In this document: in pieces, positions 1 through 10,335 of the stretch
How positions within the stretch are numbered: the first letter of the stretch is position 1
Layout: each line of letters starts with the position of its first letter
Source of the DNA: Theropithecus gelada
Lineage: Eukaryota; Chordata; Mammalia; Primates; Cercopithecidae
Assembly (NCBI RefSeq): GCF_003255815.1
Contig: NC_037680.1
Span: 21,602,843-21,666,842 of the forward strand
Length of the DNA stretch: 64,000 nt
Direction of reading: 5' to 3'
Notes under the pieces: model-generated
Told to the model about the DNA's origin: nothing
Databases searched by the model: none
What the model saw: only the letters and a program-made list of their open reading frames with translations
Position numbers and translations under genes: made by a program

Positions 1-1130
1 CGGGCACACCAGGAGATTATATCCCACACCTGGCCGGGAGGGTCCCATACCCATGGAGCCTCCCTCATTGCTAGCACAGCAGTCTGTGATCTCGCGGCAA
101 GGCAGCAGCGAGGCTGGGGGAGGGGCGCCCGCCATTGCTGAGGCTTAAGTAGGTAAACAAAGCTGCTGGGAAGCTCGAACTGGGTGGAGCTCACAGCAGC
201 TCAAGCAAACCTGCCTGACTCTGTAGACTCCACCTCTGGAGACAGGGCACAGTAAACAACAACGAAAGCAGCAGAAACCTCTGCAGACGCAAACGACTCT
301 GTCTGACAGCTTTGAAGAGAGCAGTGGATCTCCCAACACGGAGGTTGAGATCTGAGAAGGGACAGACTGCCTGCTCAAGTGGGTCCCTGACCCCTGAGTA
401 GCCTAACTGGGAGACATCCCCCACTAGGGGCAGTCTGACACCCCACACCTCACAGGGTGGAGTACACCCCTGAGAGGAAGCCTCCAAAGCAAGAATCAGA
501 CAGGTACACTCGCTGTTCAGCAATATTCTATCTCCTGTAGCCTCTGCTGCTGATACCCAGGCAAACAGGGTCTGGAGTGGACCTCCAGCAATTTCCAACA
601 GACCTACAGCTAAGGGTCCTGACTGTTAGAAGGAAAACTATCAAACAGGAAGGACACCTACACCAAAACCCCATCAGTACGTCACCATCATCAAAGACCA
701 GAGGCAGATAAAACCACAAAGATGGGGAAAAAGCAGGGCAGAAAAGCTGGAAATTCAAAAAACAAGAGCACATCTCCCCCGGCAAAGGAGCGCAGCTCAT
801 CGCCAGCAACGGATCAAAGCTGGATGGAGAATGACTTTGACGAGATGAGAAAAGAAGGCTTCAGTCCATCAAACTTCTCAGAGCTAAAGGAGGAATTACG
901 TACCCAGCGCAAAGAAACTAAAAATCTTGAAAAAAAAGTGGAAGAATTGATGGCTAGAGTAATTAATGCAGAGAAGGTCATAAACAAAATGAAAGAGATG
1001 AAAACCATGACACGAGAAATACGTGACAAATGCACAAGCTTCAGTAACCGACTCGATCAACTGGAAGAAAGAGTATCAGCGATTGAGGATCAAATGAACG
1101 AAATGAAGTGAGAAGAGAAATCAAAAGAAA
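1..1130 (+). mobile_element. Primate L1 (L1PA/Old World monkey type) 5' UTR plus start of ORF1, 3' part missing
   Basis: This is the 5' portion of a LINE-1 retrotransposon. The first 721 bases read as the downstream part of the primate L1 5' UTR, including the text before ORF1 (CCATCATCAAAGACCAGAGG, then ATAAAACCACAAAGATGGGG). ORF1 begins at 722. The element enters from the left edge, so its true 5' end lies outside. Similarity to L1 fades at about 1130, and older L1M-like sequence follows directly. An L1 that keeps its 5' end but lacks its 3' end is unusual, because L1 insertions are normally 5'-truncated. In the family, this region holds the sense RNA polymerase II promoter and an antisense promoter; activity here is unknown. 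Confidence 0.9.
722..1111 (+). pseudogene. L1 ORF1 N-terminal fragment (129 codons, premature stop)
   Basis: ORF1p is the RNA-binding trimeric chaperone of LINE-1; intact copies are about 338 residues. Here 129 codons are open from the ATG at 722. The start MGKKQGRKAGNSK, the ERSSSPATDQSW block and the coiled-coil text ending DQLEERVSAIEDQMNEMK match the family's N-terminal region and coiled coil. The RRM and C-terminal domains are absent. The stop TGA at 1109-1111 stands where the family has an arginine codon, most simply a CGA to TGA change at a CpG. Homology ends about 20 bases further on, so the copy is dead twice over: nonsense mutation and loss of the remainder. Identification as L1 ORF1 is certain; subfamily is not. 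Confidence 0.92.
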
Positions 1131-2040
1131 AAATTTCTTTCTCACCCAAAAAGAACCAGGAATTTCTGCAGGAAAGTTTGATTTTAGAGGTTGGGCAGGA
1201 AAGGACAAAATGAGCCTAGAACATCATATCATACCAGAAAACAAGAAAAGGCTCACATGATGAAGAGAGATGCCAAAAGAATACAGAAGGCAGTGTAAAG
1301 GACTCCCACTGGCCAAATATGGGACAGTGTGAACATCAAAAGAAATAATGATGTTAATGGATGCAGCTTGTTGAATAAAGTAGAAATCACAATTTACAGT
1401 GATGTACAAAAACGAATAAATTCAACGTCTGCATGGTGGAGAAGCATGGTGGCACCACTCTAAACAAGTGATCAAAGTTAACATTACCATAAATATGACG
1501 AATTGAGATCTTAGGCAACCTAATAAGACGCAACGAGCAGAATACAATATTACTTCTTTGATATGTGCACCTAAGAAGAACAATCTGAATCTAATTGTGA
1601 GTAAACATCAGACAAATTCAAATTGAGAAACACATAAAATATCTGGCCTCTATCAATAAAGGTGCCAATGTAAGAAAGCCAAGCAAAGACTGAGGAATCA
1701 TTTCAGAATAAAGAAAATTAAAGAGATTAATGCATCACACAATTCTGAACTGAATTCTTTTGCCATAAGGAACACTTTTGGAACCTTTGGTAAAACTAGG
1801 ATGGCAGCTTGAACTCAACTTTGAGGAGTAAATGGTAGTAATATATCAGTGTTAATTTTGATGGTTGTATTGTGATCTGTAGAAAACATAATCTTGTTCT
1901 AAAAACCACACATTGAAGTATCTGGGGGTGACGAGACACATGACAGCCACTTTTTCAAATGGTAAAGGAAAAATTATTTTTATAATACTTTCCATTTTTC
2001 TGTAACCTTGAGGTTGTTCAAAATAATAAATTAAAGAATA
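1131..2040 (+). mobile_element. Ancient L1M-type LINE-1 3' end (3' UTR)
   Basis: From about 1440 the text follows an old mammalian L1 (L1MC/L1MD/L1ME-like) 3' UTR: GTGAGTAAACATCAGACAAA near 1598, AAAGACTGAGGAATCATTTC near 1686, GTTAATTTTGATGGTTGTAT near 1851, and the closing TTTTTCTGTAACCTTGAGG followed by CAAAATAATAAA near 2018-2030. It lies in the same orientation as the young L1 fragment but is far more diverged. The part between 1131 and about 1440 is probably the same element but is less clear. Confidence 0.7.
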
Positions 2041-2184
2041 TAAGTAAAAATATAAAGGCAAGACATTGTCAACACATATGTGTGCTAATGTCACCAAAAA
2101 AAGGAAAGAGTAATTTGATGTTTTTTCCACTCTGCATATGACAATGAAATGGATAAAAGGCTCTACAATAGAAAAATTACTTAA

Positions 2185-2370
2185 TTTGGGGCCAGATGGC
2201 TTTAGGAACTAGCTCCAATTCTTACTCACTATATAAAATTGAACAAATCTACTTAGGTCTCAGTTTTCTCCATGTAGCTGTGACATCAATGCTCACATTC
2301 TTCACAAGGTTGCTATGAGGCTCAAAGGAGTTGTTTGTGAAAGCATTTTGTAAACTATAAGGTGGCATAG
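2185..2370 (+). mobile_element. MIR SINE fragment
   Basis: This is a degraded mammalian-wide interspersed repeat. The order of motifs matches MIR: a GAACAAATCTACTTAGGTCTC stretch like 'gggcaagttacttaacctc', then CAGTTTTCTCCATGTAG, then AAGGTTGCTATGAGGCTCAA, then GTGAAAGCATTTTGTAAACT. MIRs are tRNA-derived SINEs that were mobilised by L2. No function is implied. Confidence 0.6.
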
Positions 2371-2755
2371 GAAAGTCAATGATTAATTAGTAACATGATC
2401 AAGCTGAGCTCAACCTGTATTATTTGTTCCTGTTGCAAAATTCCTGGTGTGTTTGCTCAAGATCAGTCAATTCAATTTTGATTCGATGGCCTCTTCTGTT
2501 GGTCTGACATATTTCACACTCCACAGCTGTGCCATATGGCTTAAAGGGGTGTGTAAGTTTGAATCTACAGTGTTCCTTCTTGCTCCATTCGGCATGCTGC
2601 TCTGAAGTTGCCTAATTATCTCACTGTCAAACATTTTTGGCTTCCACACAGCCAAGCAGAGTTATATTTCTGCAAGTATTGCTCTAAGATCATTGAGCTA
2701 GCTAAATTCAGAACTTCTCCAGCAAATCAGTCTTAACCTTGAAATTAAGAACACT
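2371..2755. other. Unassigned sequence
   Basis: I recognise no repeat here. A 62-codon open frame lies on the minus strand at 2467-2655; its product (MAVWKPKMFDSEIIRQLQSS at the start) matches no family I know and could easily be chance. Confidence 0.3.
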
Positions 2756-2757
2756 TG

Positions 2758-2940
2758 TAGATGATATTAATAAAAAATAATCTAAAATTTATATAATTGT
2801 TATTTATATAATAATATATAATAATAATTTTATATCATTATATAAATTGTTATTTATATAATATATAATAATATAAAATTTATATAATTATAATTTATAT
2901 AATTATATTATATAATTATATAATATAAAATGCAACATAA
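2758..2940. repeat. AT-rich low-complexity block with internal imperfect duplications
   Basis: This stretch is almost entirely A and T, built from ATATAATAATA and TTATATAATT words. The segment containing TTGTTATTTATATAATA occurs twice about 50 bases apart (near 2797 and 2847), suggesting local duplication. Such DNA melts easily and can extrude cruciforms. Confidence 0.85.
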
Positions 2941-4025
2941 AATTGTTTTCTTTTGTTTGTTTTACAAAGTACAGTAACCCTCTGAGGTAAACATATGAGG
3001 AGTTTTGGTTTTGTTTTTTGCAGTATATTTATTTCTAATCATTTGAAAGGTCAGAAAATTATGGTCCAGAGAGATCACTGCTTTTCTTAAGGAAACTCGG
3101 AAGCAAACAAGAGCCTACATACTCTCTGATCTTTGTATAGACTATACAACTATGCCCTTAGTGTGGACACTGACTCTGACATGGAATTTGTTTCCACCTT
3201 TATACTATAATAAAAAGTTATGTCAAAGGATGTGGTAACTCAGCAAACTAGATAACAAATATCCTTTTAAATGAGTTTTCAGGTGATGTCTGTTGGCACA
3301 GTTTGTTTTTCATCAATCCATAATTCTTAAGCAGAATCAGTAAAACCATCACACCAAGTTACATTGGAGACTGATGACAAAATATTAGTCATACTGAGTC
3401 TATCTTTGCTTAAAATTTTGATATTTTGTTCATCATAGATTTTTTTAACTAGCTTTTATTTATTTTTTAAAAAAGCATTGCTTTAAAATATGTTTACCTT
3501 CATTACTGAGATATTGGGCACCTCCTTAAATTTTGGATCTCACTTGCCTCATCTCAGTCATGGCCTTGGTCTCTAGAGTAACATTGGTTATAAAATAAAT
3601 AATTATTATTATGATTACTTACTAATGATTTTAGTATTGTTTTTAACATGAAGCCTAAGCTGCCATAATCATAATAACAATGAGACTTGGCTACATTTTG
3701 ATATCATGGTCTTTATGGCTGCAGAAACCTGTATGTATGTCTGTGTGTAGATTCCTCTGCAGAAACTGGAGGAACTGTGAGGAAATGTGTCCATTCTCAA
3801 TCCGTCATCCAACAGAGAGCTGAAACCCTGAATGGCAGAAGCCTGAGAAAGTATTACCCATAATAATTCATCTTTTCCTATTACACCATAAACCAGAATA
3901 GATGGTCGCCTACTGTCCAAAGACTTAGATTTCTCAAGAGAATTCCACAGAGAAGGAGTTTGTACCAATGAACTGGCTTAGATGTAACAACTAACTTTAT
4001 CTTAATTCCTATTTATTTATCCATC
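2941..4025. other. Unassigned, mostly unique-looking sequence
   Basis: No repeat family is recognised with confidence. A minus-strand open frame of 99 codons (3669-3968) has no recognisable domain and no coding context, so it is treated as chance. Confidence 0.3.
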
Positions 4026-4027
4026 CA

Positions 4028-4225
4028 TCTTTTCATTTATGCATTCATTCATTCAACAAGCATATTCTGAGTACCTACAGAGCACATAGAAGGAACTCAA
4101 GGAAGACTATGAAGAAGAGGTGACATCTAAGCAGAATACTTAAGAATAAATAGGTTGCCCTGGACTGCACAAAAACAGGAAAACCATTTAATGCAGAAGC
4201 AGTAGACATGTAAGACCATAAAGTT
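4028..4225 (-). mobile_element. L2 LINE 3' end fragment
   Basis: ATTCATTCATTCAACAAGCA followed by TGAGTACCTACAGAGCACAT is the reverse complement of the typical L2 3' end (tandem GAATGAAT-type terminus and 'gcacatagtaggtgctcaat'). It is heavily diverged. Confidence 0.45.
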
Positions 4226-4619
4226 TTCCAGAGAATTCTAGCAGTACAAAATAGCTAGACAGTAACATGGTGATGTGGCAAAATTTAAGTCTAGAAAACT
4301 CAGAGGCAAGTTTATAAAATAATGTGCAGAAAATGAGAAGGATTAAAGAACATGCTTCTTGTCACATGGTTCATAGACTATTTAAGCAATTTGATTATGC
4401 TATGACTTGGAGTGCTTTTCTTCATGCTTCTTCACTTGGTCTTTGATGAGCTTTTTGAATATGTAATTTTGTAACTTAATACAACTCGAAAATATTTTGA
4501 CCATTTTAAAAATAATTTTTGTATTTTCTCTCCTTTCCTATTACTATAAATACATTAATATAGTCTGTTTGATATTGTCCCTTGGCTCACACTGATCCTC
4601 TGTTCAATATTTAAATATA

Positions 4620-5690
4620 CTTTATATTTTAGAATAGTTTTAAATTTACAAAAAGTTGTAAAAATAGTACAGAGAGTATACATACCCCACATCAGCATTC
4701 CTCTAATATTAGCATCTTACATTAGTAAGTAACCTTGTCAATTATATTTTCTGTGTTTCACCTTTGTATAACTTTTATTGCTATGTCTTCAATTTTACTC
4801 ATCTTTTTTTGCTATATGTAACCTACTCTTAATCCCATCCAATGTATTTTTCATTTCAGATACCTAATTTTTAAATTTCTAGAAATTCGATTTGGGCCAT
4901 GTTTATATCACACATGCTTCTCTTTTTTTATATTTATGATACTTCTACCTTATTGCACATACAGTATATATTTATAATTGTGGTGTTAATTTCCTTGCAC
5001 ATTATTCTTATATTCATATCTTTTGTCGTTGTGTCTCTGTCAATTGATTTTTTTTTTCATCATGAATTGTATTTGCCTCACTATTTGCATTCCTGGTAAT
5101 TTTGTTTTATTTCAGTCATTGTGAATTTTGTGCTTTGGTGTACAGTTTTTGTTTTCCTTTAAATATTTTTAAATATTTTTCTTCATACAGTTAAATTAGT
5201 TGGAAATAATTTGATACTTTTGAGGGCTGCTATGCTAGGTGGACGAAAATCAGTTTAGTTTAGTTTTAACATGTGTTCATTACTGAGGCAATATCCTTCT
5301 GAGAATTCTACTCAATATCACATGCATCAGAAGGTCTTTCCGTTGTATCTGATGGGAATAAACTGCTCCTATTCCTGTGTGAATTCTGAAGGTGGTTCTA
5401 TAGGCTCATATTGTGGAGTTCTTTTCCCAGTGTCAGTAGTTTCCACATATCCTTGTGTTGATTATTACTCAGGTGCAAGTTTAAAGGGAAATGTTTCCAT
5501 AATTTCAGAGAGATACTCTTTCTCTCTCCCTTTCTCTCTCTATCTGTCCTCTTTCTCTCTCTCCTCTCTTCTTTTTTCAGCTCTATCCTCTATGGCACTC
5601 CACCCTGCAAATTCTACCTACCTTGCCCTCTTTGAACTCTGAACGGTGTCTCTCAATTCTCATTTTTTGAAATGTTTTCTATGTGGTACT
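4620..5690 (-). mobile_element. Ancient L1M relic: ORF1 and 5' region, with a 3' UTR-like piece at its left end
   Basis: From about 4760 to 5640 the plus strand reads as the reverse complement of old L1M ORF1 and upstream sequence: ATTGCTATGTCTTCAATTTT, then CTTAATCCCATCCAATGTAT, then TTTCTAGAAATTCGATTTGG, then ACTGAGGCAATATCCTTCTG. In the sense direction the first blocks encode the coiled-coil part of ORF1p. The left end (4625-4735, TTTTAGAATAGTTTTAAATT and GTACAGAGAGTATACATACC) resembles the 3' UTR of an L1M/L1ME element, so two pieces or an internally deleted copy are joined. Many stops and indels are present. Confidence 0.65.
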
Positions 5691-6000
5691 TTGGGGCCAT
5701 CAAAGGGCTTGCTATATTTTTTTTCTTCTCTCAGGAATTATTGCCCCATTATACTTATTGTCCAATGTCCATCATTTCAAATATTTTGTGTTTTAACTGT
5801 TTAAGATAGAAAGATAATCTGGTCCTGTTATTTCATCATGGCAATAAAAACAGTAATAAATATATAAATAAAATTTTTAGTTATTCCACTTATACTAATG
5901 CAAATAAATAATTTAGGTGTGTTTAACCATGAATGCATGTTTTACATTTTTCAATCTAGATCTATTTCTTCCTTCAGAGACATAAAACACAAAAAGAATT
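5691..6000. other. Unassigned AT-rich sequence
   Basis: I see no gene or repeat family that I can support. Confidence 0.3.
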
Positions 6001-6345
6001 GTATTAGTGCAATCTCATGTTGCTATAAAGAAATACATGAGACTAAGTAATTTACAAAGAAAAGAGGTTTAATTGGCTCACACTTCTGCAGGCTGTACAG
6101 GAAGCATGATGGTGGCATCTGCTTGGCTCTTGGGGAGGCCTCAAGAAACTTACAATCATGGCAGAAGGTGAAGGGGGAGCAGGCATGTCACATGATGAGA
6201 GTAGGAGGACCAGAGAAAGCAGGGAGGTGCTACATAGTTTTAAACAACTAGATCTCCCAAGAACTCACTATCACAAAGGCAGCACCAAGGAGATGGTCCT
6301 AAACCGTTCGCGATCAAATCACCCAAATATATCCGTGTAGTATGG
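6001..6345 (-). mobile_element. MaLR-type solo LTR (MST/THE1-like)
   Basis: This reads as the reverse complement of an ERVL-MaLR LTR: TATTAGTGCAATCTCATGTT, AAAGAAAAGAGGTTTAATTG, GGGGAGGCCTCAAGAAACTT, ACAATCATGGCAGAAGGTGA and AAGAACTCACTATCACAAAG are all hallmarks of MST/THE1 LTRs. The U3-side end near 6345 is truncated. No internal retroviral sequence is attached. Confidence 0.82.
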
Positions 6346-6425
6346 GGTAATAATAAAGCTTACATTCCATTTTGATAAAGAATAAAGAATTCACAATTAA
6401 AGATACATAAGGAAAAATAACTTAT

Positions 6426-6716
6426 GGCTGGGCGCGGTGGCTCATGCCTCTAATCCTAGCTCTTTGGGAGGCCGAGATGGGTGGATTGCCTGAGCTCAGG
6501 AGTTCGAGATTAATCTGAGCAACATGGTGAAACCCCATCTCTACCAAAAATACAAAGAAAAAAAAATAAGCCAGGCATGGTGAGGGGCACCTGTAATCTC
6601 AGCCACGCAGGAGGCTGAGGCATGAGAATTGCTTGAACCCGGGAGGCGGAAGTTGCAGTGAGCCGAGACCGTGCCACTGCACTCCAGCCTATACAACAAA
6701 GTGAAACTCTGTCTCA

Positions 6717-6748
<32 letters not shown>

Positions 6749-6765
6749 GAAAGAAAATAAAAATA
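6426..6765 (+). mobile_element. Alu SINE (AluS/J-like)
   Basis: A full dimer runs from GGCTGGGCGCGGTGGCTCAT to a poly(A) tail that has mutated into AAAGAAAG repeats. The left arm, A-rich middle linker and right arm (GTGCCACTGCACTCCAGCCT) are all present. A likely target duplication is AAAAATAACTT on the left and AAAAATAATTT on the right. Confidence 0.93.
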
Positions 6766-6769
6766 ATTT

Positions 6770-7415
6770 TCATAATGATTAAATAATTCTGGGAGAAAAA
6801 AATGTAATTATTACTTTGACAAAGCCAGCTCTGTTTTCTTATCACAATTTTTTCCACATTTCTTAAAAATGGTTATGAATGATAAATCTGATTGGTATTT
6901 GTATTTTATCTTGGCAGAAAATCAACCTAATATTGCCTTTTAATTTAAATAACTAAGCCTCAGATTCTATGGCAGCTTCAATTTTGTCAACAATAATAAG
7001 GATGGGATGCATGTGTCTTTGTCTCAAAAATGTTAATATCATCCAAAAAGTGAGAAAAAAGGAAAAGATATTCCAGGAAACCAACCTTGTAAACCTTAAT
7101 GGATTACTAATTAGTCTGCCAGGTTTGATTTTTGTTATCAACAATGAATGGTAACACTTGAACACATTTTTATTAGCCGATTTTAAATTCTTCCATCACT
7201 GCCATTGAAGATATGCATAAAGAAGAAATTCAACCATTGATGCTGTTTTTTTCACATATCTCCAAAGAAATGATTGTTTACATAATTGTGGTGGATAGCA
7301 CAATATATCCAGCAAGCAGTAAGCAAGAGAAGGCTCTTTATTTTTCTAATCATTGATTTATTTAAATCAAGATGAAGAACTGGAGACCATATCTTGCTCA
7401 CCCTAAAATCTGTGT
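6770..7415. other. Unassigned sequence, possibly continuing the hAT relic
   Basis: Overlapping open frames occur on both strands near 6953-7165. Neither shows a family domain that I can name. The right part may be the decayed 3' half of the transposase relic that follows on the minus strand. Confidence 0.3.
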
Positions 7416-7800
7416 TGTCACTTGAAATATTTCAGAAAGTTTCCTTCTCCTGTTGTATCATCCAGCAAAGTTTCACAAAACAGCATGCTTTCATTCACAG
7501 TGCTTTCCAAAATATATCTTACAAATGCCAACAACTGAGCACAACCTGAAACATCTGTGGATTCGTCCATTTATGGGGCAAAGTAATCACTTTCCATACT
7601 CTTAAAGAACAGCTGTTCACAGGCATTAATTGCCATGTTACTGACACACTTTAGAACAGCAGCATTTGACAATGGCGCACATGTTAATTTGTTTACCACA
7701 TCTGGTTCTTTTCCAGTGAATACCGTCTTCATGGCAGATGGGAATAGAAGAGTACTTGCAATTATGTAGTTTAAGAGGGCACTGAGTTGAGATGGATTGA
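7416..7800 (-). pseudogene. Decayed hAT-superfamily transposase fragment
   Basis: Reading the minus strand from about 7780 down to 7416 gives over 110 codons with one internal stop. The product contains CAPLSNAAVLKCVSNMAIN, then the block around MDESTDVSGCAQLLAFVRY, then SMLFCETLLDDTTGEGNF. The pattern DESTD-x-S-x-C-A-Q-L-L-x-F-V-R-Y followed by LFC-x(5-6)-TTGE is a signature of hAT transposases of the Charlie/Buster group and of their domesticated relatives such as ZBED5 and FAM200. The aspartate in this block belongs to the RNase H-like catalytic core in the family. The stop (complement of 7571-7573) replaces the residue before MDESTD, most simply CAA to TAA. The zinc-finger BED domain and C-terminal dimerisation region were not found. 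It is either a Charlie-type DNA transposon remnant or an old pseudogene of a domesticated hAT gene. Confidence 0.8.
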
Positions 7801-8195
7801 GTATCCATTTAAGTGACTAAAATTTTATATTAAAACCCATGTGTAAATTTCTTGTACATTTTTGGCTGAAGAGCTCTACAATCAAGGTTTTGTTTTATTT
7901 TTAGAAATATGCAAATTGAGTCTATGATGACATAATAATTTTAAAGACAATACTTCCATATGTCGGATTTTTAACATTAAAACCCACGTATCCTAAAAAT
8001 GATGGAAATGTTGGGATCTTCTCTTCCTCAAGGGATCTGAGAGCATCAAAGCTCACCCATATATACAGTGATTAAGTATTGCCCGTTTTCATCACCCAGG
8101 ACTCTTGGGACAGCAATAGAGGCTGTGACATTCATAGGATTTGTTTGGGAAAAACAGATCTTTGTAGTTTAAAAAGTAAAAAGCTATACTGGCAC

Positions 8196-8196
<1 letters not shown>

Positions 8197-8238
<42 letters not shown>
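8197..8238. repeat. (TTTA)n microsatellite
   Basis: About ten uninterrupted TTTA units. Confidence 0.97.
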
Positions 8239-8241
<3 letters not shown>

Positions 8242-8270
8242 CTTTTCCCTGCTAGATTCTTCTGTTTACT

Positions 8271-8279
8271 TACACACAA

Positions 8280-8311
<32 letters not shown>

Positions 8312-8317
8312 GCACAT
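8271..8317. repeat. (CA)n/(CG)n microsatellite
   Basis: An alternating purine-pyrimidine run: CACACAAACACA, then CGCGCGCG, then a CA run ending CGCACA. The CG-rich centre is a classical Z-DNA-prone composition. Confidence 0.95.
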
Positions 8318-8495
8318 CTACTCTGAAGATCCAATCAGCCTGGGAGAAGAGATTTGCATATGAATTCTATCAAGTATTTAGTTTGCTAAAATCCCTCTGG
8401 GATTAATATAAATATCTAGTATCTTCCATTGTATCTTCTATCCCCTGGCTGTCTGTGCCTTGAATTGACTTGACTTCCGAAGCTAGTCTACATTC

Positions 8496-8801
8496 TTTTT
8501 TTTTTTTTTTTTTTTTTTTTTGATATGGAGTCTCGCTCTGTCACCCGGGCTGTAGTACAGTGGCCTAGTCTCAGCTCACCGCAAACTCCACCTCCCAGGT
8601 TCACGCCATTCTCTCGCCTCAGCCTCCTGAGGCACCGGGACTACAGGCGCGTGCCACCACACCTGTCTAATTTTGTATTTTTAGGAGGGGCGAGGTTTCA
8701 CCATGTTCACTGGGCTGGTCTTGAACTCATGACCTCAAGTGATCCACCCTCCTTGGCCTCCAAAAGTTCTGGGATTACAGGCGGGAGCCACCATGACTGG
8801 C
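8496..8801 (-). mobile_element. Alu SINE (AluS-like)
   Basis: A long T-run is followed by the reverse complement of a whole Alu dimer, ending near GGGAGCCACCATGACTGGC. Flanking TCTACATTCTT and CTCTGCATTCTT look like a diverged target-site duplication. Confidence 0.93.
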
Positions 8802-9160
8802 TACTCTGCATTCTTGATGCTTCATCCTTGGTGATCTACATTTCCTTAGAAGTTTCCATTGTTTCTTACTCTATGTAACTGATGAAGAAATCACAGATTT
8901 TGTCTAATTATTCTTCTTATTCCACCCTTTAAATGTCAGTGCTGTCTTTGCAATGTCAAAAGACAAAAAAAAAAAAAAAAAAAAAAAATTAAGAATACTT
9001 TGCAGAATCCATGACAACAGGCTAATTTTATTACTGTATCTTCCCATCAACCACAACAAAATGCTGTAACATCTGTCAGACCAAATTTCCATGTGTGCTA
9101 TGAGAGTGTGCTACTACCCTTTCATAGAGATATATATATATGACCTGCCTTCTATATGCC
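8802..9160. other. Unassigned sequence with a poly(A) run
   Basis: A run of over 20 A lies at about 8966-8988, not attached to a recognised retroelement body. A short ATATAT tract lies near 9130. No gene seen. Confidence 0.3.
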
Positions 9161-9770
9161 AGGTGTTTTGGTAAGTGATAGACATACAGTGGCTAAAGCA
9201 AATTGACACAGTCTTCGGATTCATGCTGTTGAAAATCTTTGGAAGTAGTTTATAATAAATAATTAAATAAGTGAATAAATCTATTTTAACATGTTATAAG
9301 AGATTATATTCAGAAAAATGAATATAATGTTATGATTAAAAAGCAATTATAGGTCTACATTAGATTATTTGGCCAGGGAGGCCTTTTCTGAGGAGATGAT
9401 ATTTAAGGTGGTCAAATGTCAGATGGAGAAGAGTTGATCCAGGAAGAGGGATAGCAGCTAGGGAAGCTTGAGTTAGGGAAGTGCTAACTGTGTTTTAAAA
9501 GTGGAAATAAAGCTGTATGACTTGGGCGTGAAAAATGAGGAGGGATGTGGCATAAACGGATCTCAGAGGCCTAAACACAGTCATTGCAATCCCATTGCAT
9601 ATTGGGATTTGGATTTTATCTTAAAAGTCATGGAACTCATTGGAGAGATTTAAGGAGACTAGTGATGTATTTTGGTTTATATTTTTATAAAATCTTTTTG
9701 CTGTATGGTTTATGCTATAAAAAGAGGCCAAAGAGTTAGGGGAAAGGCAGATTATTAAAAACCTGTGACT
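9160..9770 (-). mobile_element. Diverged L2-like LINE sequence
   Basis: TGCCAGGTGTTTTGGTAAGT near 9159, GGCCAGGGAGGCCTTTTCTGA near 9372 and TTTGGATTTTATCTTAAAAG near 9608 follow, in order and in reverse complement, blocks of the L2 3' region (those for 'gtgcctggca', 'aggaagccttccctga' and 'aggataaagtccaaa'). Divergence is high. Confidence 0.5.
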
Positions 9771-9779
9771 TACTGCTAT

Positions 9780-10140
9780 TCTCCATTTTACCTTTCAAAA
9801 ATGCGGACATATCTTTGACTTCTCTGTTTTCTCCACCTATTCTACCATTCTGTGATCAAGTTTTGAAAATTTTAGATACTTAACATCTCTCATAGGTATG
9901 ATTTCTTATCCTACCCTACATTTACTGCCTTAAATTAGGACTTCATAATCTTTTATCTGAACTATTACAGTATAATACACATTGTATTGTACAATAGTCT
10001 TTCTAACACATTTCTATGACTCCTATCATGCATACCAACCCCAATCATGTAAACCAATGCCTAAGTTACCTTAATAAAATATTGAAGCATAATGCTCCAA
10101 TACTTTTCTATGCCCTGGCTATCCACAATAAAATGCATAT
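9780..10140 (+). mobile_element. L2 LINE fragment
   Basis: The order of weakly preserved words matches L2 ORF2 3' sequence: a GACTTCTCTGTTTTCTCCAC block, ACTATTACAGTATAATACAC in the place of 'gactactgcaacagcc', and CTATGCCCTGGCTATCCACA. It is strongly diverged. Confidence 0.5.
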
Positions 10141-10154
10141 ATGTATTGATGTGG

Positions 10155-10335
10155 GAAATATGCCGTTTATTGAGTACTTTTACAGGCCAGGTTAATATAT
10201 CAAATCTTTATAATAATCCTGTATGAGGGGTTTTGTCATTGCGGTTACCTCATACATAAACTGAGGCTGAGACAGAGAGTAAATGAGAGTGCAATTGAGT
10301 CATTTGGTTCATTGAAGAGTAAATCCACACTTAGT
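10155..10335 (-). mobile_element. MIR SINE fragment
   Basis: TTTATTGAGTACTTTTACAGGCC, then ATAATCCTGTATGAGGGG, then AAACTGAGGCTGAGACAGAG: the reverse-complement order of the MIR core and tail. Confidence 0.65.

Noticed and set aside
191..598. 135-codon minus-strand frame in the L1 5' UTR
   Set aside because: It differs in frame and strand from the L1 genes. The primate ORF0 is a short antisense frame in this region, but I could not match its start, so no call is made.
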